In this document: piece by piece, positions 21,801 to 30,840 of the stretch
How the letters are laid out: each line of letters starts with the position of its first letter
Position numbering within the stretch: position 1 is the first letter of the stretch
Notes under the pieces: model-generated
Told to the model about the DNA's origin: nothing
What the model saw: only the letters and a program-made list of their open reading frames with translations
Database searches by the model: none
Assembly (NCBI GenBank): GCA_963556145.1
Contig: OY744472.1
Span: forward strand, 2,294,001 to 2,358,000
Direction: 5' to 3'
Source: Hygrocybe punicea
Taxonomy: Eukaryota > Basidiomycota > Agaricomycetes > Agaricales > Hygrophoraceae
Length of the DNA stretch: 64,000 bases
Made by a program: the position numbers and the translations under genes

Positions 21801-23559
21801 ACACATGCAATCTGGAGCACGACTACAGCAATTATTTGCCAGCATGCTGTTGTTCTGCCAACTCGCCTCACCCGAACAACTTTGGGAGGAATTCCGCCAG
21901 CATATTTGTGACAACTTACACATCCGCATCATAAATCCCAATCCTGGTCGCATTTACGACTATGGACTCTTTCTCATCAACCAGATCCTTTCTGACTCCG
22001 GTTACAGTCTTCTCAATTTCCCTCATATGCCTGTTCCCAAAGAAAACTGGCTTGCCGTAACGAGTAATCCGTTCATCGCTGAACAGATGTCATATGAACC
22101 GGAACGAGAACGCGATTTATTCCTCCAACATATAGAGAATGTCCAGAATGTTCCAGAACAACTTGATGCATACAATCAAATCATTGATTGTATTGACAAC
22201 CGTTATGGAGGCGGCTTCTTCGTCAATGGTCCAGGCGGTTCAGGAAAAACTTATCTATATTGAATGCTGTGTCACAAGTTGTGGTCAGAAGAAAAAATTG
22301 TGTTATGTGTGGCTTTGAGTGGTATCACTGCGTTACTTCTACCCAGCGGACACACGGCCCACTCTACTTTCCACATTCCGATTGATACATTGACAGCTGA
22401 GTCATTATGCAACATTTCCAAACAGGACCAACGAGCTGAATTGTTACGCATGGTGGATCTCATAATTTGGGACGAAGCCCTTATGCAAAGCCGTTTTACA
22501 CACGAAGCTCTCGATAGAATTATGCGCGACATCTGCAGCAACAAAGATCAACCTTTCAGTGGCAAAACAGTCATCTTCGGCGGCGATTTCCACCAGACAT
22601 TACCAATTGTGCCTGGTGGAACTCAAGAGGACATAATTTTTCATTCCTTACCACATTCGTATCTCTGGCGATCCCTGCGAATTCTGCCTCTCCGAATGAA
22701 CATGCGCTTATTGAATGGATCTGCATTAGGTAGCTCCCGAACCGAAGAACAAGTCTTTGCCGACTGGCTATTGTTAGTCAGTCGTGGAGATAACGTGGCC
22801 ACCGACAGTACAATCCCTTTTGATCCGCATATGCACGTTAACTCACCAGATGAACTGATCACTGCCATTTACCCTTACATCGACGAAGCAACCCCTCCTT
22901 CCCAATTCTTCCTGGACTGGATGATCCTTGCCCCCAGAAACACAGATGTCAATCAGCTGAACACATCAGTACTTGCAAGAATGCTGGGGGATGAAATTGT
23001 CATGCATAGCGCAGACTCGATTGAAACTGAACCTGGTGCTGACCAGCACCCAGAAGCGCTTCCGGTGGAGTTCCTACGGTCTCTCCATGCATCTGGATTA
23101 CCTCCCGGTGAAATCCATCTGAAAGTCGGATGTCCATTAATCCTCCTTCAAAATTTAGCCCCTGGCTGAGGCCTTTGTAATGGAACACAAATGGTGCTCA
23201 AGCGCATCACTCCACATGTCCTTGAAGTTGAGATTCTAGGTGGAAAATATCATGGGGAAACCACACTGATTCCCCGCATCACACTATTTCCTTCTGTCCA
23301 CACCGGCTTCCATTTTCAACTCAGAAGAAGACAATTTCCCGTGCATTTGGCCTTTGCCATGTCAATTAATAAGGCACAAGGGCAGTCAGTGCGCCACGTT
23401 GGATTAGATATGCAAGAACCCGTATTCTCGCATGGACAACTCTATGTTGCCCTTTCCCGTGCTACTTCAAGTTGTTGTATTAAAATTCTTTTAGCATCTG
23501 ATGCTACAGAGTGCTGGGTTCATAACATAGTGTACCCCGAAATATTTCATCTTTTGTAA
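18838..23559 (+). pseudogene. Helitron Rep-helicase (HUH endonuclease plus Pif1-like helicase), inactivated
   Basis: Exon 18838-19062 (TPTPTPVP-rich), intron 19063-19115, then the N-terminal Helitron domain (VVCPFCGAFHW). A short frameshift near 19550 (apparent 4-bp loss) precedes the Rep part at 19583, with GLLHVHILVVLD (HUH-type H-x-H) and KYCFKYIHKG (two-Tyr motif). Intron about 21147-21201. TGA at 21420 interrupts WSLHQ/RFSLGRMYFV. A 162-bp insertion lies at 21507-21668. The helicase follows with GPGGSGKTYLY (Walker A), WDEALM, VIFGGDFHQTLP, MSINKAQGQSV and LYVALSRATS. TGA codons at 22261 and 23167 cut it further. Known role: rolling-circle nicking, transfer and unwinding. Homology is clear; function is lost. 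Confidence 0.85.
21507..21668. mobile_element. 162-bp solo-LTR-like insertion (TG...CA) with 4-bp TSD in the helicase gene
   Basis: Starts TGCAGC, ends TTCTCCA, flanked by GCGC at 21503-21506 and 21669-21672. Removing it plus one GCGC restores LLTVVR to GPTSFQDLQ in frame. Size and TSD length match the other short LTRs at 24504 and 34180. Confidence 0.65.
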
Positions 23560-23800
23560 TTATACGAAAATTTTATTTTACTCAACTTTTTATTGCAAAG
23601 ACTGAAGGAGCTGAATTTAATCATACCACGCTTCAAGTTTTTGTGGCTTTTTGGAAATATTCTAGAATGTTCTTGAACAACCGCACGCATGTATTAGTAA
23701 GAGTGTCGTATTACAAACACAGTTTGTCAGCAATGTAGGACCAGTCACCATAACTCACACTCTCGAGACTTTGAGCAGGTTCTCAATCCACGACGGGGGT

Positions 23801-23810
23801 CTATATAAAC
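23801..23810 (+). promoter_or_regulatory. TATA-box candidate of the Helitron second gene
   Basis: CTATATAAAC lies about 55 bp before ATG 23863, whose context is TTCACAATG. Good spacing for a fungal core promoter with a short 5' UTR. Confidence 0.5.
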
Positions 23811-23862
23811 GCAGGCGTGCAGGATGGACCCCTCCAATTCAATTCAAACTTGAACGTTCACA

Positions 23863-24989
23863 ATGTCTGCAACATTGACCAGTCCAATTGTACTCAAGAA
23901 CCCACGCCCTATTGAGGGCTCACCACGTAGCCTTGATTTCAACGGGCAAATGTGGCTCAGTCCCGGCAATACTCTCAAAGGACTATTTCGATACTTCAAT
24001 TCTGATGACCTGGTTTTCCAAGATGTGGGCCACTATATCGCATGGATCCATGTAAGGTCAACATTCGTTGCTGATATGTGTGGCTACTAAAATGTTTTAG
24101 GTCGCGAGAGTAGTACAAGGGGTAGTCGACAATGTCGACGAAAATTCAGATAACGATGACGTTGAGGAGAATGTGTCTGGTATGGACTTGCGGACAGATG
24201 AAATGCATGTTTACAGTGACATTGTCCAAGTACGTGACTCGCAATTCTGTGCTATGTCTACTGACAACCCTACACTTTATAGTTAATTCCGAGCCTGCCG
24301 AATATTCAACAGGCGCCATACGTCAACATTTCTGGAGCTGCGTTCAACAGACAACAAAGCGCATTCGATGTCAATGCAGCGCAGTACACGTCGTTCTACA
24401 AAAGCCAATGGCAGCTGTCATTATTTCCTATCCATGCCCACTTCAATGATGTTAGGTACAAAAAGAAAAAACCGGTACCTTTGAAAAACATGTATGTAGC
24501 TGTTGGAGAGGTACCGAGGTACCTCTCCGGGGGCTCACGCAGGACTCGAGAGGTAAGACGGGATGGATAGGATGATGGACTGACTACTACATCAGGAAGG
24601 CTACTAACTAGGTCAACCGTGGGAGCCTGGTCACGTGACTGGCAGGTCCCACTACTCCACCGTCGAGGGAACCCTATTTCAGATTGACAGGGATCCCAGC
24701 ACACGCGCACCCTCCGTCTTCCATATCATGGTGGACAATATTAGTTTTCTCGGAAGGACAGTCCTTCCTACAAGTAGCCTTACGGTGATGCAAGGTGTGT
24801 TGTGCCTCTTAAATTTTGTCCCTTGCTTATGTATTTTTCTCAGAGGTTCCTTCTATGCCGGAGTCGTCGAGGTTCAGATATAATTTCGAGACCACCCCGA
24901 CAACATCGCCTGCCACGGTCACTACCCATGCCACTGCCCCTCTGACACCGACACTGACACCCAAAATGGCTAGAACAAGTACCAAATGA
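23863..24989 (+). CDS. Helitron-borne OB-fold-like (RPA-like?) protein, one exon carrying a solo LTR
   Basis: Exons 23863-24051, 24101-24229, 24283-24510, 24683-24794, 24844-24989 give an open 267-residue frame with short introns. N-terminal part: RSLDFNGQMWLSPGNTL and SDDLVFQDVGHYIAWIH. Middle: acidic linker (DENSDNDDVEEN). Then KKKKPVPLKNMYVAVG and APSVFHIMVDNISFLGR, a pattern I associate with single-stranded-DNA-binding OB-type proteins next to fungal Helitrons; this is an inference. A 156-bp LTR-like insertion at 24504-24659 sits in what was one exon. Without it the frame reads YVAVEGTLFQIDRD. The open model uses a donor inside the insertion and a cryptic acceptor at 24682. Plausible role: ssDNA handling during transposition. 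Confidence 0.5.
24504..24659. mobile_element. 156-bp solo-LTR-like insertion with 4-bp TSD in the OB-like gene
   Basis: Starts TGGAGAGG, ends CTACTCCA; flanks CTGT (24500-24503) and CCGT (24660-24663) differ by one C/T at a CpG. It has an internal TCACGTGAC box, shared with the 152-bp LTRs at 34180 and 36588. Excision restores the surrounding reading frame. Confidence 0.65.
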
Positions 24990-25194
24990 TCGCGCCACGG
25001 ATAAATTGATGCATTGGAGTTGAATGATGTTTTGCTTACGGCAGACTGTATTTTGTTTACTTTACAACAGTTTTGAATAATATGAATAATTTGTGCTTCA
25101 TGTGTGTGTGAATAAACTTGTGTTGTGCGATAACAGTAATCTATGTGTGACTTGATTTACATGTAAACCCGTGCGTAGCATGGGTCGCTGCGAG

Positions 25195-25690
25195 TTCAAA
25201 CTTAACCTGTTAGCTCTCCCAATACAATAATGGTATGTTCTTCCCTGTGGCCTTATGCCTGCACAAACAGTCTTCATGTTTAATGATTGGACAAAATATT
25301 GTATTATTTAAAATTCCTTGCATTTATGAGAATTTTGAAAAGTACAAATGCATTTAATCAACACTGTCATTGCGCCCTTAAAGCACCATATTTTTGGGAT
25401 CACTTCTGAGAGAGCTACAGATTATTTTTCATGAGAATCTGTTGCTTTGGCTTGGAAAGGGAGCTTATGTAAGCTATTTTTTTCAAACTCAGTATCAGAA
25501 TCGCTATTGTCCACTGCTATTAGTAATGAGCCTGAATAAGAATTTTTTGAAAAGGGGGACATTATTATAATGAAATAAGTGAATAGTAAGGATGCTTCAT
25601 GTCTGTTGTCAAAGTCATGCAATCTTCCGAATATATGTGCTCATTAACTACTCCGTTCTGCTCTTCTGTCATCTGGACAAATTATTTGCA
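25195..25690. other. AT-rich non-coding region
   Basis: Between the proposed Helitron 3' end and the decayed Lys-rich tail of the metallopeptidase gene. No gene, repeat or terminal motif recognised. Confidence 0.5.
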
Positions 25691-26195
25691 GATGCAGCCT
25701 ACTTCCCTTTCTTTGCAGCCTTTGGAGGACCCACTACCTTCTTCGGGAGCTGGGTTGGCAACTGTGCAACCTTGCTTTCATGTTGGCTTCGTTGGCTGTT
25801 GTTGCTTCTGCTTCATAACCTTAGTGGGCTTCATGGCCTGCTTGGGTGCTTTTGCAGCTTGCCTCACTGGCTGGGCCTTTACCATACCTCCTTGCTTCAT
25901 AGGTGGCTTAGTCGCACCGCTGCGCTGCTTGGCAGTTTGCTTCACTGTGCCTCCTCGCTGTGCCTGCTTGTTGCCAGCAACACCTCCTCACTTATTCAGT
26001 GTACCACCGGGCTGCTTGGCGGTTTGTTTTGTCGTGCCACCTCGCTGACCCTGCTTGCATGCCGCACATCCCTGCTTAGCAACCTTTGTTGCCGCACCGC
26101 CTCATGTTGAGCCAGTTGTGGGCCATTTCACAGTTCCAGCTTGCTTCTTGGATGGTGACGCTGTCTTGGCCTTGGCCTTGGTACAACATGTTAAT

Positions 26196-27747
26196 TCAAC
26201 AAAAGGTGGCCATTTCACCGGCACTCACGAGCTTTGGGACCTTGCTTGCATTCAGCTTTCCCGCTCTAGCACCTTTTGGTGTGGTGCCCTTCACTGGCAC
26301 CTTCTTCAAGGTCAGCCCTGCCTTAGTCTTTGCATTGGCAGAGAGTTTTGTCGATGCGGCTTTACCAGCCTTTTTGCCAGCTGCAGAGGTTTTGGCTGTG
26401 GGTGGTAGTTTACCCTTGGCACCGGCTTTCATGGATGCACCAGCAGCGGAGGTGTTGGTGGTGGGTGGTAGTTTACCCTTGGTGCCGGCTTTCGTGGATG
26501 TGACAGCAGCGGAGGTTTTGGCAGTGGATAGTGGTTTACCCTTGGCACCAGCTTTGGGAAGCTTACAAGAGCCTCCTTGTCTTCGAACGATCTCGTGGAA
26601 CTGAGGTGTTTGTATTAATCCAGGGAAAGGAATGCAAAATATGGGATTGGCCATACCGCCTTATAATCCCGTCTTTCAAGGGCTCTTCGAGCATTGGCAC
26701 CACACAAACTACCAAAAATACTGCAATAAAATTAGTATCAGTATCACGCACACGACGCCCCCCCATGATGCGAGAAGGTGATAGGAAAGATACCCACACA
26801 TACGACTCTGCATTTTGATGCATGTTCTCCGTCTTGTCTCTCAAATTTGTGTAGCCAGTATCTTTGTTCAGGTCAGTGATGGACTTTGGTCATATAAAAT
26901 CTTGGGAATCTGTCAAATACGAAAATAATGTTGATATAAAGAATCGAGACAATGCAGAGCCGAGATGTACATCCATCGACATAGGTTTTCCCTGATTCTG
27001 GATCTTTGTCCCCTGGAAGGACCTTGTACTGGTTTGGATCCGATGTATCTACTTTGTCACCAGTATTTGCAGCATAATGTGAGGCTTCATGAAGGATGAT
27101 TGCGGCGCACGTATCGTCATCCATTTTCTTGTCTAAATTGATGTAAATTAGTTGTTTCTGTTCAAGTAATGAAATATGATGGTTTCTACAGTGGGCATTT
27201 CCATATGCCACATGGACTGGCGAGTATCCAGTACTAGTCATCCCCTCCATGTCCGTTGCGCCGTGGGCGCCATGTTCAAACACCACTCCTGAGCCTTCTG
27301 CGACACGGGTCTTCACGTTGGCACCCTTAATCTTGGCGACATTTGACTTGATTTCATCAAGATGGTTATCATATGTGTGTTGGCCGAACGATGCCACAAT
27401 GAGGTCTTTGTTCTTTTGTTGGGTATGATTGTCTAAGACATTTGCCATCTTGTCGAGATTCTCGTTTGCTTTGTAACATAATGGTTGATTAATCCTGAGC
27501 TGTAAGGAATGAATCGGGTCTACGTGCCTTTGGCCACACCAGAATCAAGCCATGTTCTTGTGGTTTTTAACCCAGTCGTCGTTAACATCCATAACTTTAT
27601 CACCTTTAAGATATGTCATGTTGAGGGGAATAGCAAGCACTGCAAGCAATAAGTGTTCAAAGTTGTTGTGAATTGAAATACCCCAAGTGGTCAAGACGTA
27701 CCGGAATACAGGAAGAGAGTTGAACAGAGGAGGAAAAGCAATTGCAT
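26196..27747 (-). CDS. Secreted zincin metallopeptidase (M35/peptidyl-Lys-like) with Lys/Ala-rich C-terminal tail; possibly a pseudogene
   Basis: Minus strand. Exon 27747-27702 encodes a signal peptide, MQLLFLLCSTLFLYS, continuing after intron 27640-27701 as VLA-IPLNMTYLKGD. The mature part includes DVNDDWVKNHKNMA, NHTQQKNKDLIVASFG, intron 27133-27189, then DDDTCAAIILHEAS HYAANTGD with an HExxH zinc site (HEASH), later GYTNLRDKTENMHQNAESY and FGSLCGANARRALE. A phase-0 intron (about 26594-26652) leads to a basic repetitive tail (AGAKGKLPPTAKTSAAG). Known family role: extracellular proteolysis. Doubts: an in-frame TGA at 27545 and another near 26890 must be spliced out or are nonsense. Past 26196 the tail frame continues to about 25700 (KQGG, AKAPKQA) but with several TGA stops. 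Confidence 0.55.
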
Positions 27748-27940
27748 GACGTTCAATGGTGCCCACACCAAGAGTTCAGAAACAAAGGACTTGGAATAAA
27801 ATTGACCTGCAACTTGGGGAGAGCTTGACCCATTGGTGTGCTATTTATCTGGATGGTTGGCCGTTTCCAGGTGTTTGCCGCATCACAGTAATATCAGTAC
27901 TCCATCGGCAGTGTGAGGGTTTCTTGCTCTAGCGCGAATG

Positions 27941-28147
27941 CTATGAGAACAGCTGACAGGCAGACATCAGGTAACCTTTGTGACATGCTAGAGTGGGTTT
28001 GTCACGACGTGTTTTGCCCCATAGATCAATCTTGCAAGACACCAGATTCAGGTATAAATAGCCGTTACCAAGACCCAAAATGAGCTCACCCTCATCTTGT
28101 TGCCAAATTTCTTCATCTGTGAGAGGCTTTGCAGCCATAATCGCCAC
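27941..28147 (-). CDS. Small hypothetical ORF
   Basis: A 68-codon frame, MAAKPLTDEEIWQQDEGE... with no domain that I recognise. It lies upstream of the peptidase gene on the same strand. It could be a first exon (frame open past a possible GT donor after NGYLYLNL) or chance. Low confidence. Confidence 0.25.
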   Translation of the reverse strand: MAIMAAKPLTDEEIWQQDEGELILGLGNGYLYLNLVSCKIDLWGKTRRDKPTLACHKGYLMSACQLFS

Positions 28148-28280
28148 ATGGTCATATATTCATGCCTGTCTTTGATCATTGTCCTTGATCTAGAGTGGTC
28201 TTCAACATCTTGGAATTGCAGCTAGCTACAAACTGCTAAGAGGTGTTCCGGAACGACAGCTTGCCTACCATAGCAAGTCT

Positions 28281-28565
28281 TCAGAATGATTGTGAGGTGA
28301 TATGATTAGAAGGTATATACAAGCCATGTACACGATCTTTATTGTACAGCCAAGGATGTGTCCCAATGATCAAGTCTTCTCTGGGGATGATGCCAGCAGG
28401 CTTCGTGACTAAAAATTCGGAACCAAGTTTCTGAAAATGTTTAGTGAGCATAACAGTTGCCAAATCAATTATCAACTCCGCCTGGATATACTGGCACCCC
28501 CAATTTCCTGATGTCGGCATATGAATACCTGCAGGAATGTGCCGTGGCTCAACCTGATAATCCAA
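28281..28565 (-). CDS. Hypothetical exon-like ORF
   Basis: A 94-codon frame with protein-like composition (IIDLATVMLTKHFQKLGSEF, KPAGIIPREDLIIGTHPW). It overlaps the extreme 5' region of the AAA-ATPase-like gene on the other strand. No family recognised. It may be an exon of a degraded neighbouring gene. Confidence 0.25.
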   Translation of the reverse strand: MDYQVEPRHIPAGIHMPTSGNWGCQYIQAELIIDLATVMLTKHFQKLGSEFLVTKPAGIIPREDLIIGTHPWLYNKDRVHGLYIPSNHITSQSF

Positions 28566-29519
28566 CGAGACGACATACCAGCTTCAGTACTCATCTCCAC
28601 AACGTTCAGCTTCTGTCTACTAGCAGAAAAAGGCAAGCTTGTGGACAAGAGCCTTGCCATTCATGACTTTCTTGAAGATGACTATCCAGTTCATCTCCTC
28701 CTTTGACCACATCGTTCTGGCAAAACCACCTTGTTACGCATGTTCCAGTGAGATATTCTACAGTGAAATATAGTCTTATGGTCTCATTAACCAAAATGCA
28801 TGTTATGTAGGTCTTTTTTTGAATGCAGAAATCCTGCTGCAGTTGAGGAGCATAAGAGTTTGTTTCATGACAACAAACTTGCTATTGCTGGCAACTCCAA
28901 TTTTGAGAATGAATCCAGGATATACCCCATATTATATGTGGATCTATCTGTTAGTGATCTGCTTGTGATTTGCCAAGTCACACTGATTGGCTTGACTAAA
29001 GAATGTCTCCAGCAACACCTACATCAGACTACAGGAAGAGTTCTGAATGCAGGTTAGCGCAGTGGCCTTGGATTTAAAGGATCGTGGTTTACTCCCCAAG
29101 TTTGACAAGCTTGATGAGGTGGACCATACTTTTCTCACTCAAACTCTAGAAGAGGAGCTTACACTGGAAGCTGCATCACGAGCACTGCTCAGGCTGACTC
29201 AGATCCTCCACACCTTTCACAAAAGAGAGGTAATAGTTTTAGTTGATGAGTGTGATACACCGACGTTGTATGCTCCTCGCCATGGCTATTTTACTCAGGT
29301 GTGTCTCCATTAAGGATTGACATGGGTTCGGGTTTACCTGCAGTGTTTCATAAACGGGTGGCACGGGTTCGGGTACGGTGTTCCAAAACACACACCAAGC
29401 CCAAACCGCACTCATTACCCGCGGTGTGCGGGTTTTTCACAGGTCCTCATTTGAGGACCCTAAGGTAAGCTTTTATTCTTTAATAATTATGTTTTTACTT
29501 ATTTTTTGACCACAGCCAT

Positions 29520-29730
29520 CACTTGCCACCACCATCACCACCACCACCACCACATCAACATTGTGCTGCACAGCGACCAACCCTGGTTGCACGGACGATG
29601 CAGCAAGAACACACGCAGAAGACCATCACCACCACCACCACCACCACCACATATCAACATCGTGCCGTGTGGCGACCGACACTGGTTGCACAGACGACGC
29701 CAGTGAGGACACATGCAGAGGACAAGCATG
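29520..29730. repeat. (CAC)n/(CCA)n microsatellite pair
   Basis: Two CACCAC runs (about 29523-29556 and 29627-29650) embedded in two diverged copies of a ~110-bp segment (AACATTGTGCTGCACAG / AACATCGTGCCGTGTGG). Part of the surrounding hAT-like element. Confidence 0.7.
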
Positions 29731-29770
29731 GCCGGGTGGGTGGTGCACCCACAACCCGGTCTCCAGGTAG

Positions 29771-30046
29771 TAGTGTTGCCATGACTAGACTAGTCATAGT
29801 CGCGACTACATAGTCACAACTATGACTAGACTATTTACACCAAAATTTTAGTAGTCATAGTTGATAGTTGCAGCTAAAGTTGCAGCTTAGCTGGTCATTG
29901 TAGTCAACTAAACTTGAGAATAGTCAACTATAATTAAACAAATGTATGTTAAATCACTTATAAATACCAGAACAGACATGATATAATTTTAGTCAACTAT
30001 GACTACGACTGCCAGTTGACTAGTAGTCTTAGTCGTGGCAACACTA
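29771..30046. mobile_element. 276-bp hAT-type MITE
   Basis: Ends TAGTGTTGCCATGACTA...TAGTCGTGGCAACACTA; flanks CCAGGTAG and CCAGGTAC (7 of 8 bp). The interior is rich in GACTA/TAGTC units. Nested inside the 29311-31259 element. Confidence 0.8.
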
Positions 30047-30056
30047 CCAGGTACGT

Positions 30057-30840
30057 TGTAAAGGCAAGGTCAGGGTGGCTGCGGAATAATAATCCTAAGC
30101 CTGTGGGGTCAGCGTAGAAGTGACTAGGAATAGTCTAACAAGCTTCAGTAAGATAATAGGATATAAAAGGTAAGAAGCCGCCGAGTAAACTACTGAAATC
30201 TATCGAGACCGGTCGAAGCCGACGATGTCGGGTACGGTGGGTCGGGTGTCGGGTGACGATGGACGTAGAGATAAAGGCGGTAGAACGACGGGGAGAGCGT
30301 CGAGGAATCCGACGAGTAATGTGTGCGATGGATTTTACTGAGAGACTAATTCTCAGAGAGAGGAAACGGGGGAACTGGTTTCTTATTATGAGACAGTGCT
30401 TGGGCACCATTTTTATACTACAAATTTCTGTACCTAGATTCGGACGAGAGTCCTTGGCCGATGAGAGGAAACAAAGGAGAATAAAAATGGGGAAGTAGGA
30501 AGAGCGTTGCGAGGCGACGATGACAGGGAAAATGGGTGGAAGATATAAAAACCGTAAAAGATGCAATATACTTTACTATATCCCCATAAGGGAGACGCTA
30601 GGCGTGAATAAGGCAAGTCCGATGTCGGGATCCCAGTCCGATGAGATCTATCTTTGATATTTGAAGTTCCGTGAGTTTAGGAGATAGACCGACCAGGTAC
30701 GTGAGCGGCCGTGCTAGTCGGTATGCATGGGGTTGCGTCGGGTTGCGTCGGGTTCGAGCGTAGATTGCTAGAGACGTCGGGTTCGAGCGGATTCGCCAGA
30801 TATCGATGTTACGGCCTCAGAGGGTCGAGGACCCTCTACA
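30057..30840 (-). mobile_element. Solo LTR of the 47.3-57.1 kb Ty3/gypsy family
   Basis: Reverse-oriented, about 784 bp, similar over its whole length to the 794-bp LTRs at 47331 and 56343 (ends TGTAGAGGGTCC and CCTTTACA). TSD ACGT at 30053-30056 and 30841-30844. It lies 2 bp past the TSD of the MITE at 29771. Confidence 0.85.

Larger units (their letters stand above)
18283..25194 (+). mobile_element. Helitron (about 6.9 kb)
   Basis: The proposed 5' end A|TCTACTATATTATA at 18283 fits the TC-start, AT-rich Helitron 5' consensus. The proposed 3' end has hairpin CCCGTGC-GTA-GCATGGG (25168-25184) about 10 bp before ...CGAG|T at 25194. No TSD is expected, and the element sits between A and T as Helitrons do. 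Cargo: a Rep/Pif1-helicase gene (dead) and an OB-fold-like gene. Ends are inferred by eye; the hairpin has one G-T pair. Confidence 0.6.

Noticed and set aside
22150..23560. TGA decoded as an amino acid
   Set aside because: TGA ends many other frames normally here, and the interrupted genes carry additional frameshifts and insertions; nonsense mutation fits better.
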